DNA of 64,000 nucleotides from Nitrosomonadales bacterium (GTDB taxonomy: Bacteria; Pseudomonadota; Gammaproteobacteria; Burkholderiales; Gallionellaceae). Numbering within the stretch: position 1 is the first letter of the stretch; the number at the start of each line of letters is the position of its first letter. Location: positions 4,715-68,714 of the forward strand of contig JADKHS010000034.1 in NCBI GenBank assembly GCA_016721605.1, given 5' to 3'. The notes under the pieces are model-generated. The model did not search any database, had not been told where the DNA came from, and saw nothing but the letters and a program-made list of their open reading frames with translations. The position numbers and the translations under genes were made by a program. Positions 1 through 7,966 of this stretch are shown piece after piece.

Positions 1-458
1 GCCTTGCGTTGTATCAGCGGCTGATCAAGGAATTGTTGTTGCCAGGCGGGGTCATGTACTTGTTTACGGAAATTTTGATAATCAATATCGTCAGTGCATA
101 GTATATCGCCATGGGTAAGTAATGTTGGCGTGCCATATAAGTTAAGCAGGGTAGGGTCAGTTAATAGCGTGGCGCCACTGGCTTGTGCCAGTTTCTGGCC
201 CATTATCAGATCACGGTTGCCATGCATAATGTGGATGCCCGTGCCGCTAACGGAAAGTGTGTGTAAGGCATCGGTGATTTGATGATTAAATGGGTCGTCG
301 ATATCATCATCGCCAGCCCAGTATTCGAATAAATCGCCGAGGATATAAAGCGCTTCGGCTTTAGGCGCAATCTGTTGGATGAAATGCAGAAATACCTGCA
401 TGCTTTGCGGTTGTTCAGCGCAAAGATGCAGGTCAGAAATAAATAAACTATGGGCCAC
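1..458 (-). CDS. lpxH: UDP-2,3-diacylglucosamine diphosphatase LpxH (3' end beyond window)
   Basis: Lipid A biosynthesis enzyme that splits UDP-2,3-diacylglucosamine into lipid X and UMP at the inner face of the cytoplasmic membrane. Read from a GTG at 458 the frame opens with VAHSLFISDLHLCAEQP and carries the calcineurin-like metallophosphatase motifs in order: SDLH, GDLFEYW followed by acidic residues, HGNRDL and LTHGD. These supply the dimetal ligands. There is no ATG near the start and an in-frame stop lies upstream, so GTG is the likely start; no good ribosome binding site is seen. The last third of the protein lies outside the window. The two cyclophilin genes upstream on the same strand are its usual betaproteobacterial neighbours. 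Confidence 0.9.
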   Translation of the reverse strand, partial: MAHSLFISDLHLCAEQPQSMQVFLHFIQQIAPKAEALYILGDLFEYWAGDDDIDDPFNHQITDALHTLSVSGTGIHIMHGNRDLIMGQKLAQASGATLLTDPTLLNLYGTPTLLTHGDILCTDDIDYQNFRKQVHDPAWQQQFLDQPLIQRK

Positions 459-516
459 GGAATAGGTGGGGCGCTGAAGAACTTAAAAAAGTTTGTTATA
501 CAGATGGTTGGTCTGT

Positions 517-558
517 ATTTCGTCGCGTTTTGATTATTCCAATGAAACGCGACGAAAT
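517..558. repeat. Perfect 14-bp inverted repeat (terminator-like hairpin)
   Basis: Arms at 517-530 and 545-558 are exact reverse complements (ATTTCGTCGCGTTT and its partner) separated by 14 bases. Read on the plus strand the stem is followed by a T-rich run (TTGTTTTTTG), as in an intrinsic terminator, yet both flanking genes lie on the minus strand. It may separate ppiA from lpxH transcription or end an unseen plus-strand transcript. Confidence 0.6.
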
Positions 559-614
559 TTGTTTTTTGCCATCTCAAGTTCAGCAAGCTTGCGTGGTCAC
601 TACTGTTCCTTGAG

Positions 615-1220
615 TTATTGCACTACTTCCGCTTTAGTGAGGATTACGTCCTCTAGCGGTACGTCCTGGTGCCCAGATTTATTGCCCGTCTTGGTTTTGC
701 GGATAGCATCCAGCACTTCTGTGCCTGACACCACTTTTCCGAATACGCAATAACCATAGCCTTGGCTACTGGATGCAGTGTAGTCGAGGAACATGTTGTC
801 CTTTAAGTTAATAAAAAACTGCGCTGTGGCAGAGTGCGGATCGGAGGTGCGGGCCATGGCGATTGTATATTTATCATTCGTTAAGCCATTAGCTGCCTCG
901 TTTCGAATTGTCGCCTTGGTGGGTTTTTCTTTCATGCCGGGCTCGAAGCCGCCGCCTTGGATCATGAAGCCATCGATTACGCGATGGAACAACGTATTGT
1001 CGTAAAATCCGCTGTTCACGTAGTCGAGGAAATTCTTGACGGTGACAGGCGCTTTTTCAGCATCCAGTTCAATAGTTATATTGCCGAGGTTGGTATGCAG
1101 TTTGACCATGTTAATTTTTCCTTTTTGTGCTGGATGGTGTTGAGAAATGGGAGCCGCTTGTGCTGTGCACAATAGCAGGCAACTAAGCAACAGGGTAACG
1201 AATATTTGTTGAAGTTTCAT
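615..1220 (-). CDS. ppiA: Peptidyl-prolyl cis-trans isomerase, cyclophilin type, with signal peptide
   Basis: Cyclophilin that speeds proline cis-trans isomerisation. The core begins at MVKLHTNLG and shows NTLFHRVIDGFMIQGGG, ATAQFFINL and GYCVFGKVVSG, the usual active-site blocks. I start it at the ATG at 1220 (MKLQQIFVTLL...), which has a GAGG ribosome binding site about ten bases upstream and gives a classic signal peptide ending near AQA; the product would be periplasmic. A second ATG at 1109, with a GGA motif, would give a cytoplasmic PpiB-like protein without the signal, so two products are possible. A paralogue lies directly upstream. Length and sequence are intact. Confidence 0.9.
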   Translation of the reverse strand: MKLQQIFVTLLLSCLLLCTAQAAPISQHHPAQKGKINMVKLHTNLGNITIELDAEKAPVTVKNFLDYVNSGFYDNTLFHRVIDGFMIQGGGFEPGMKEKPTKATIRNEAANGLTNDKYTIAMARTSDPHSATAQFFINLKDNMFLDYTASSSQGYGYCVFGKVVSGTEVLDAIRKTKTGNKSGHQDVPLEDVILTKAEVVQ

Positions 1221-1294
1221 TATATGATTTCCTCGTAAATGATATGAAGACAATTACCGCTCTTAACTAATGGGCACCCTAATGTTCACGCGAC

Positions 1295-1870
1295 TTATTC
1301 TCGGTTTGTACAACCGACAAGTTCCCAAGCGCTATTTTTATCACTGCACTTCTTCAGCTTTTTTTGAGGACGACATCCTCCAATGGGACGTTTTCGAGTC
1401 CGTAGCGATTGCCGACTGCAACCTTTGCTGATAACATCCACAACTTCTGTGCCTGCCACTACCTTGCCAAACACACAGTAACCATAGCCTTGCTTATCGG
1501 GTGCAGTGTAATTCAGGGAATTATTATCTTTCAGGTTAATGAAAAATTGGGATGTAGCGGAGTGGGGGACGGATGAACGCGCCATGGCAATAGTGTATTT
1601 GTCATTCTTCAGGCCATTCGCAGCCTCATTTTTTATGGGCGGATTGGTAGATTTTAGTGACATCTTGGTAAGGCTGCTCATCGAGACTGTTCCCAGTGAG
1701 TAGTTATAGCCACCTCCCTGAATTACAAATCCATCGATCACGCGATGGAATAAGGTCTTGTAGTAAAAACCACTGTTAACATATTCGAGGAAATTTTTAA
1801 CAGTGGCAGGTGCCTTCTCGGCATCCAGTTCGAGTGTGATTATTACATAATTAGTATGCAGTTTAACCAT
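1295..1870 (-). CDS. ppiB: Second cyclophilin-type peptidyl-prolyl isomerase, C-terminus frameshifted
   Basis: Paralogue of the next gene (MVKLHTN start, TLFHRVIDGFVIQGGG, ATSQFFINL, GYCVFGKVVAG). No signal peptide, so cytoplasmic if expressed. The start at 1870 has a good AAGGAG site. It carries an insertion of roughly ten residues after the QGGG block compared with its neighbour. After VVDVISK the frame runs into unrelated basic sequence. Shifting one base in a short A run near 1425 restores VAVGNRYGLENVPLEDVVL, and a second shift in the A7 run near 1360 restores KKAEEVQ with a stop at 1341. So the true gene probably ends at 1341; either sequencing errors or early decay of a duplicate. Confidence 0.75.
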   Translation of the reverse strand: MVKLHTNYVIITLELDAEKAPATVKNFLEYVNSGFYYKTLFHRVIDGFVIQGGGYNYSLGTVSMSSLTKMSLKSTNPPIKNEAANGLKNDKYTIAMARSSVPHSATSQFFINLKDNNSLNYTAPDKQGYGYCVFGKVVAGTEVVDVISKGCSRQSLRTRKRPIGGCRPQKKLKKCSDKNSAWELVGCTNRE

Positions 1871-2126
1871 GCTAAATTCTCCTTATATTGTTGAAGGTTG
1901 GGAAAAGTGCCAGTTGGTGCGGCGCACCATCGCATACAACTGAGCGGCAGGGAAAGTGATGTGTCCGGGGTTTCATATGCTATCTCTTAAATATGCGTGT
2001 GATATATACGCGGCATAGCATTGCATTTTCCGGTATGTATTGAAGATATGAAATCAATATGGATGTCAGTGCAAATAGGGTCAGAGACTGGGGGGCATCG
2101 GCAGTTAGGCTGAGGTGCATATTAAA

Positions 2127-3133
2127 TTATTTTACGGCACGCTCTTCTTGGATTAGCCATCTGTCGTTGGATTTTACCAGAAGCATGATTTTGTCGAAGG
2201 ACGTGTTTAAGTAGTCGGAGCGATAGGATTGGTGAAAGGTAACGGTGGCATGGTTTTCATCCAGGAAGCTGATCTTTTCATTGCTGATATTAATTTCGAT
2301 ATATTTAGGTGCGCTGACCCGCGCCTTGCTTGCGCTTTCCCACTGGTCGCGTTTTTCGCCGTTCGGGGTTTTAAAATCGACCGCATAAAAATCTAAGTAT
2401 TTGTTGATATTTTGGGACGACCATACTTCAACCCATTCATGCAATGTCTTCAACACTTCAGCGTCATTATGGGCAGCCAGCTTTTTAATCATTGCGGGCT
2501 TTGTGAGTGAAGCGGATTCGGGCACGGTAGTGACTACTTTGGGCGATGCAGGTATTGTCCCAGGAGCGGCGGCTTGCGGCTTGGCTGCACTAACAGTGGC
2601 GGCGTTCGGTTTATTCTTGGGGAAAAGGTCATTAATCAGGGCAAGTTTGCTCTGTGTGGCGGAATTTTTCCGGTCTAGTTGTAGCGCGCGTTCATAAGCT
2701 TGACTTGCCATTTTGCGTAGATGTCGCCTAAATTTTCCTGTGCAGTGGCATAGTTTGGATGGTTGTGGATCGCCCTTTCCAATGCGGTTTTGGCTTTGTC
2801 ATATTGGCCTAGACCCGCATATAACACGGCAAGGTTGTTATATGGTTCCGGTAGTTCCGGATAATCCTCAGTCAACGCTTGGAATATGCTGATCGCGTCA
2901 TTGGTTTTAGACTGAGTAGTGAGGATTAGCCCTTTCAGAAAACGTGCCTGTGCGTCCTTGGGCTTGTTGACAAGATAAGCGTCAACCCGTTTTAGTGCTT
3001 GCGCATGCTGATTCTGCTTGAACAGCTTGTTGATATCCTGGATTTCATCCGCGCTTGTGATGAAGCTGAAGCTTAATAACAGTGCGCCTCCACATAATGT
3101 TACGTAGCGGCCAAAACGGTTGAATTTATCCAT
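2127..3133 (-). CDS. TPR-repeat protein with C-terminal NTF2-like (Cds6-type) domain, one frameshift
   Basis: Exported protein of unknown exact role. It starts with MDKFNRFGRYV and a hydrophobic signal (LLLSFSFITSA), followed by three to four tetratricopeptide repeats (for example EPYNNLAVLYAGLGQYDKA), a proline/alanine-rich linker and a C-terminal domain of about 120 residues (HEWVEVWSSQNINKYLDFYA to WLIQEERAVK) like the NTF2/Cds6-type domains next to L,D-transpeptidases. The frame changes near 2715: adding one A to the AAAA run turns IYAKWQ into IYAKMASQAYERAL, joining both halves. It precedes the ppi pair on the same strand. A role in cell envelope assembly is inference. Confidence 0.7.
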
Positions 3134-3581
3134 TATGTGGTACGTTTCCGAAATGATTTTATGGGTACCTCTAAAAATTTAGAGTTTTAAACAAGACTAG
3201 GCGCGAATAAAAAATGTTGGCGCAGCATATAACTATATGTGAGAAAACATTTTTTGTGGGCAACAAAGTATTGTGACGAAATCTGAATTTTTAGATGTGC
3301 CCTTATGATTGATAGGAAAAATTTTGTTCACTTGGGCGCATACATAATTACGCCACGTTTTACCAAAATTTCCCTATTAACCAATTTTGCGTGATTATCA
3401 CGCGAAATTTATGAAGCATTCTGAATAAATGGCTTACCCAAGGGAACCGGATTCTATCAAACCTGCCCATTTTTTTCACAGCTTATCGTATCGGCTGACA
3501 AGGTGATCCGTGCTTCATCTGTTTGAGTAAGGAGATTTTCGGGTAAAATTGTTGCTCTTGCCTTGAAAGAATCATCGAATA
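3134..3581. other. Intergenic region between the divergent TPR gene and glnS
   Basis: 448 bases without a gene. It holds the MITE at 3163-3302; the remainder is AT-rich and must contain the promoters of the divergent TPR gene and glnS. I cannot pick a convincing -35/-10 pair. Confidence 0.6.
3163..3302. mobile_element. MITE copy 1 (140 bp, IS5-like ends)
   Basis: Non-coding element with imperfect terminal inverted repeats (GGGTACCTCTAAAAA at the left, GGGCACATCTAAAAA at the right read inward) flanked by the direct repeat TTAT (3159-3162 and 3303-3306). Inside is an inverted repeat (AAAAAATGTT ... AACATTTTTT) that can form a hairpin. A second copy at 56422-56560 matches over its whole length. 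It carries no open frame. The 4-bp target duplication suits mobilisation by an IS5-group transposase; that link is inference. Confidence 0.85.
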
Positions 3582-5258
3582 ATGAGCAGTCACACACAAG
3601 CACCCATTCCCCACTTCATCCGCAATATTATTGAGGCCGATCTGGCAAGTGGTAAACATGCAGATGTTGCCACACGCTTCCCACCGGAGCCGAATGGATA
3701 TCTGCATATCGGCCATGCCAAGTCTATTTGCCTGAATTTTGGTTTAGCCCTCGAATATCAAGGCCGCTGCAATTTGCGCTTTGACGATACAAACCCGGAA
3801 AAGGAAAGCGAAGAATACGCGCGCGCTATTCAAGAGGATGTTCAATGGCTGGGCTTTCAATGGCAAGGCGAGGTGCGATGGGCGTCTGATTACTTCGAAC
3901 AGCTTTACGGCTTTGCGGTCGAGTTGATCAAGCAGGGCAAGGCTTATGTGGATGATCTCAGTGCTGAGGAAATGCGCGAATATCGTGGCACGCTTACGCA
4001 TCCGGGCAAGCCCAGCCCATACCGCGAACGTTCCATAGATGAAAATCTTGACCTGTTTCAGCGCATGCGCGCAGGGGAGTTTGCCGATGGCGCCAAGGTG
4101 CTTCGCGCTAAAATCGACATGGCTTCTGGCAATATCAATTTGCGCGACCCGGCGATTTACCGCATTCGTCGCGCACACCACATCCGCACGGGTGATGTTT
4201 GGTGCATCTACCCGATGTATGACTACACCCACTGCATTTCCGATGCGCTGGAATGTATTACGCACTCGTTATGTACGCTGGAGTTTGAAGACCACCGACC
4301 CTTGTATGACTGGGTGCTGGATCAGTTGGCTGTACCGTCCCATCCCCGGCAAATTGAATTCTCGCGCCTGGAATTACGCTACACCATAACCAGCAAGCGC
4401 AAGCTGTTGCAACTTGTCACCGAACAGCATGTATCCGGCTGGGATGATCCACGTATGCCGACCATTATCGGTATGCGCAGACGCGGATACACACCGCAAG
4501 GCATCCGCGAATTTACGCGCAGGATCGGTATTTCCAAGAGTGAAAACGTGGTTGATATGGCTGTGCTGGAGGCATGCATCCGTGAAGATTTAGAGGCGCG
4601 TGCGGTGCGCGTAATGGCGGTGGTTAAACCGCTGAAGGTCATCATCAGTAATTTTGTGGCGGGCGAAAGTCAATCCCGCGAAGCCGGCTTTCATCCGGAA
4701 CACCCAGAATTCGGTAGCCGCATAGTGCCGTTCAGCAAAGAGATTTGGATTGAGGCCGACGATTTTACCGAAAATCCACCCGCAGGCTGGCAGCGTTTGA
4801 CACCCGGAGGTGAAGTGCGGTTGCGCTACAGCTATGTGATGCGCTGTGATGAAGTAGTAAAAGATATTGCCGGTAACGTAATCGAACTTCGCTGCTCTAT
4901 TGATCAAGACACGCTGGGCAAAAACCCGGCAGGGCGCAAAGTAAAGGGTGTGATCCACTGGCTGTCCGCTGAACATGCACTGCCTGCTGAGATTCGTTTG
5001 TATGACCGCTTGTTCACCGTGCCGGAACCAGACAACGACAAGACGCGCGATTTCTGTGAATTCATCAACCCAGCGTCACTGACTGTAGTGCAGGGCTGGG
5101 TTGAACCTGCCGTGCGTGACGCGGCACCTGAAACACATTACCAATTTGAGCGTCTCGGATATTTCTGCACCGATCGGCATGAGCACGAACCGGGTGGAAA
5201 ACTGACGTTCAACCGCACCGTGACCCTCAAAGATTCGTGGGCAAAAGATCAAAGTTAA
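3582..5258 (+). CDS. glnS: Glutaminyl-tRNA synthetase
   Basis: Class I aminoacyl-tRNA synthetase that charges tRNA-Gln with glutamine in the cytoplasm. Full length (558 residues). FPPEPNGYLHIGHAKS near residue 33 carries the HIGH signature, RFDDTNPEKE follows, and TSKRKL near residue 271 is the KMSKS-type loop. The C-terminal half has the beta-barrel anticodon-binding region (GVIHWLSAEHALPAE). Start ATG at 3582 follows from the conserved N-terminus (FIRNIIEADLASGKH). cysS follows 142 bases downstream on the same strand, a tRNA synthetase pair. Confidence 0.97.
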   Translation: MSSHTQAPIPHFIRNIIEADLASGKHADVATRFPPEPNGYLHIGHAKSICLNFGLALEYQGRCNLRFDDTNPEKESEEYARAIQEDVQWLGFQWQGEVRWASDYFEQLYGFAVELIKQGKAYVDDLSAEEMREYRGTLTHPGKPSPYRERSIDENLDLFQRMRAGEFADGAKVLRAKIDMASGNINLRDPAIYRIRRAHHIRTGDVWCIYPMYDYTHCISDALECITHSLCTLEFEDHRPLYDWVLDQLAVPSHPRQIEFSRLELRYTITSKRKLLQLVTEQHVSGWDDPRMPTIIGMRRRGYTPQGIREFTRRIGISKSENVVDMAVLEACIREDLEARAVRVMAVVKPLKVIISNFVAGESQSREAGFHPEHPEFGSRIVPFSKEIWIEADDFTENPPAGWQRLTPGGEVRLRYSYVMRCDEVVKDIAGNVIELRCSIDQDTLGKNPAGRKVKGVIHWLSAEHALPAEIRLYDRLFTVPEPDNDKTRDFCEFINPASLTVVQGWVEPAVRDAAPETHYQFERLGYFCTDRHEHEPGGKLTFNRTVTLKDSWAKDQS

Positions 5259-5400
5259 GGTTAAGCACGCGGTATTAATTCATATGCGTATTGTGGTGTC
5301 TGTGGATGAATAATATGGCGGAAGGTAAAATCCGTACAGCATCCAAGCCAGCGTTGCCGGTACGTAGACAATCAAGAAAAGTTTACCCTAAAGGTTTTTG

Positions 5401-6849
5401 ATGCTGAAAATTTACAATACTCTTACCCGCGACAAGCAGGATTTTATTCCCATCGAACCCGGTAAGGTCCGAATGTATGTATGCGGCATGACGGTATATG
5501 ACTATTGCCATCTCGGCCATGCGCGGGTGATGGTGGCATTCGACATGGTATATCGCTGGCTTAAGGCGAGCGGGCTGGACGTAACCTATGTGCGTAATAT
5601 CACCGATATTGACGACAAAATTATCAAGCGTGCGGCGGAGAATGCTGAATCTATCCATGCGCTCACGCAGCGTTTTATTGATGCGATGCATGAGATGAAC
5701 GCGCATTGGGCATTCTGCCACCGGATTTTTGAACCACGGGCCACTCAATACATACCGCAAATGCTGGACATGATCGCCAGGCTGGAAGCTAACGGGTTAG
5801 CCTATCAAGCAGTTGATGGAGATATGAATTATGCAGTGCGCAAATTTGCCAATTACGGAAAATTATCTGGCAAAACACTGGCGGATTTGCGTGCCGGTGA
5901 GCGTGTGGAAGTGAATGATGGCAAGCTTGATCCGCTCGATTTCGTATTGTGGAAGCATGCCAAAGAGAGCGAACCAGCCGAAGTGAAGTGGGATTCTCCT
6001 TGGGGGGAAGGGCGTCCTGGTTGGCATATTGAATGTTCGGCGATGAGCCTGGCAACGCTGGGTAAACATTTCGATATTCACGGTGGGGGGGCTGACTTGC
6101 AGTTTCCGCACCACGAAAATGAGATCGCGCAAAGTGAGGGCGCATGCCAGTGCAAGTCTGTGAATGTCTGGATGCACAATGGCTTCGTGCGCGTAGACAA
6201 CGAAAAAATGTCGAAAAGCCTCGGTAATTTCTTCACGATCCGTGAGGTGCTGAATAAATATGATGCGGAAGTCGTGCGCTTCTTTATCCTGCGCGCGCAC
6301 TACCGCAGCCAGCTGAATTATTCCGATGCGCATCTGGACGATGCTAAACAGTCATTGAACCGCTTGTACACGGCATTAAGCAAAATTGCTGTGCCTATCG
6401 AAACGGTTTCAATCGATTGGAACGAGGCTTACTCACAACGTTTTAAAATGGCGATGGACGATGATTTCAACACGCCTGAAGCGATGGCAGTTCTGTTCGA
6501 TCTGGCAAATGAGGTGAATCGCAACCAACCAATAGAAGCTGCAAAGAAACTTAAGATGTTAGGTGAAGTGCTTGGCTTGTTGCAGCAAAATCCTGATGAT
6601 TATCTGCAAGGACGACATCGTGTCAATGTGAGTGTTTCAGTTACAGGCCTTACAGGCACCACAGGACTAGGTATAGTCGACTTTACTCCACTTGGCCTTA
6701 CTAAGAATGTCGATGCTCTAATTGCCGAACGAACTGCCGCCAAACAATCCAAAAATTTCGCTGAATCCGACCGTATCCGTAAGGAGCTTTTAGAAGCGGG
6801 AATTGTGCTGGAAGACTCTGCATCCGGCACCACTTGGCGACGTTCGTAG
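5401..6849 (+). CDS. cysS: Cysteinyl-tRNA synthetase
   Basis: Class I synthetase charging tRNA-Cys. 482 residues, normal length. Signatures: CHLGHARV near residue 37 (HIGH), the zinc-binding elements (CGMTVYDYCHLGH and GWHIECSAM with FPHHENEIAQSE), and EKMSKSLGNF near residue 266. The C-terminal part ends with KNFAESDRIRKELLEAGI, typical of the family, preceded by a Thr/Gly/Val-rich stretch (VSVTGLTGTTGLG) that looks like a lineage-specific linker. ATG at 5401 is chosen over the TTG just before it, with AAAGG upstream. It is followed by a REP-like repeat rather than another gene. Confidence 0.97.
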   Translation: MLKIYNTLTRDKQDFIPIEPGKVRMYVCGMTVYDYCHLGHARVMVAFDMVYRWLKASGLDVTYVRNITDIDDKIIKRAAENAESIHALTQRFIDAMHEMNAHWAFCHRIFEPRATQYIPQMLDMIARLEANGLAYQAVDGDMNYAVRKFANYGKLSGKTLADLRAGERVEVNDGKLDPLDFVLWKHAKESEPAEVKWDSPWGEGRPGWHIECSAMSLATLGKHFDIHGGGADLQFPHHENEIAQSEGACQCKSVNVWMHNGFVRVDNEKMSKSLGNFFTIREVLNKYDAEVVRFFILRAHYRSQLNYSDAHLDDAKQSLNRLYTALSKIAVPIETVSIDWNEAYSQRFKMAMDDDFNTPEAMAVLFDLANEVNRNQPIEAAKKLKMLGEVLGLLQQNPDDYLQGRHRVNVSVSVTGLTGTTGLGIVDFTPLGLTKNVDALIAERTAAKQSKNFAESDRIRKELLEAGIVLEDSASGTTWRRS

Positions 6850-6897
6850 GCCTGTCGAAAGATGAATGGGTTTCGACAAGCCCAACCCGAACGGGGT
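6849..6897. repeat. REP-like palindromic repeat downstream of cysS
   Basis: CCTGTCGAAAG ... GGTTTCGACAAG forms a stem (TGTCGAAA with TTTCGACA), followed by CCCAACCCGAACGG. This resembles a widespread extragenic repeat built on CCTGTCGAA / TTCGACAGG and AACCCGAACGG that I recall from many beta- and gammaproteobacteria. It could act as a transcript-end hairpin for cysS. Only one copy is seen here. Confidence 0.55.
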
Positions 6898-7047
6898 TAA
6901 TATTTCGTCATGCCAGATCAATAGTTTAAACAAATATAGTAGTAGTTAAGTATTTAGGATATAACGACTCGAAGACAGAGAACAAGAGGGACTGACAGGC
7001 TACTAGGAATTGCATAGGATTCTGATTAGAATGTAGCACCGCGTTGA

Positions 7048-7064
7048 TTAAAATGTAATTTTAA
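7048..7064. promoter_or_regulatory. 17-base perfect palindrome upstream of the nsrR-like gene
   Basis: TTAAAATGTAATTTTAA lies 12 bases before the start codon. Arms of seven bases with a three-base centre. The position suits an autoregulatory operator for the Rrf2-family protein encoded just after it, but the sequence is not a clear match to the known NsrR site. Confidence 0.4.
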
Positions 7065-7076
7065 GTGTAACGACAA

Positions 7077-7523
7077 ATGCAATTTACCCACTTTACCGAT
7101 TATTCATTACGTACCTTAATTTACTTAGGCGCACAGCAAAACATGTTGGCTACGATCAGCGATGTTGCTGCGAAATATGGTATTTCGCAGAGTCACTTAA
7201 CGAAAGTCGTACACCAACTGGCCAATCGCGGCTATATTCAAACCACGCGCGGCAAGGGTGGAGGAATGCGCTTGGCGCGCTTACCACAATTGATCAACAT
7301 CGGGGATGTAGTGCGCGATATGGAAGAAAATATCAATTTGGTCGAATGTTTCAATGCAAAAAAGCAAGGTTGCCCATTACTACCCGCGTGTATCCTCAAA
7401 TCAGTGCTAGCAGAAGCGAGCAAAAATTTCTTTGCCACTTTAGACCGCTATACTCTCGCAGACTTATTGACTAATCAATCATCTCTGAAAAAAATGCCTG
7501 AACTCCAAAAAAGCCCGCATTAA
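7077..7523 (+). CDS. nsrR: Rrf2-family Fe-S regulator, NsrR type
   Basis: Predicted nitric-oxide-sensing repressor. 148 residues, usual Rrf2 length. N-terminal winged helix (FTDYSLRTLIYLG, GISQSHLTKVVHQLANRG, TTRGKGGGMRLA), then the cluster-binding loop VECFNAKKQGCPLLPAC with three cysteines. The last two are spaced C-x5-C as in NsrR, and the GC-PLLPAC-ILK context also fits NsrR better than IscR. In Nitrosomonas europaea NsrR controls the ncgABC-nirK operon; an operon of that composition lies at 53236-56365 here, with an NsrR-like site in front. This gene stands alone, with hairpins downstream. Confidence 0.88.
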   Translation: MQFTHFTDYSLRTLIYLGAQQNMLATISDVAAKYGISQSHLTKVVHQLANRGYIQTTRGKGGGMRLARLPQLINIGDVVRDMEENINLVECFNAKKQGCPLLPACILKSVLAEASKNFFATLDRYTLADLLTNQSSLKKMPELQKSPH

Positions 7524-7590
7524 GGCCAATCTTTAAGATTTATTGTTGGCGTCTTAGCTCACCCTAGGGTCACAATAAAAAACCCAACGA

Positions 7591-7646
7591 AATAAACCCA
7601 GATGGTCCATTGGAAGCACGAATCCAATGGGCCATCTGGGTTTATT
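7591..7646 (+). terminator. Long hairpin terminator after nsrR
   Basis: Arms 7591-7613 and 7624-7646 pair over 23 bases with one G-U wobble and a ten-base loop; the stem ends in AATAAA/TTTATT. It is far longer than most intrinsic terminators and the flank is AT-rich on both sides, so it could work in both directions or belong to a small mobile or regulatory element. Confidence 0.65.
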
Positions 7647-7739
7647 AATACATAGCTATCGCTACACAGCAACGGTACAAGGGTCAATAGCAACAAAATT
7701 ACTGATAGCCGCTTCGTGCTAAAAGAAGTTTTTATGTTT

Positions 7740-7763
7740 TATTCAATACCCAAGTATTGAATA
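7740..7763. repeat. Perfect 10-bp hairpin in nsrR-downstream region
   Basis: TATTCAATAC (7740-7749) and GTATTGAATA (7754-7763) pair fully around the loop CCAA, preceded by a T-rich run. Possibly a second terminator or an operator for the secreted-protein gene at 7967. Confidence 0.5.
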
Positions 7764-7966
7764 AAAGTGGTTAAAAACACCTAGTCGTTCACCACGAAAA
7801 ATGTACAAAGGATCACTTATTGTCGGCGTATAAACGTTCAACAAGACGTAATAAGTTTTCCTATCCCATGGGACATTCCTTGCTAGACTCTAACGGCTGG
7901 CACCCATCAACATTACGGGGTAGAACGTTTCTGGTTTCGACTCTAATTGCATATTGATAAGGGAAA

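Larger units (their letters stand above)
7524..7966. other. Intergenic region after nsrR
   Basis: 443 bases with no open frame that looks coding. It contains the two hairpins at 7591-7646 and 7740-7763; the last 200 bases should hold the promoter of the gene at 7967. Confidence 0.5.

Noticed and set aside
206..586. 126-residue minus-strand open frame near the left edge
   Set aside because: Overlaps LpxH in another frame and crosses the 517-558 hairpin; LpxH motifs define the real frame.
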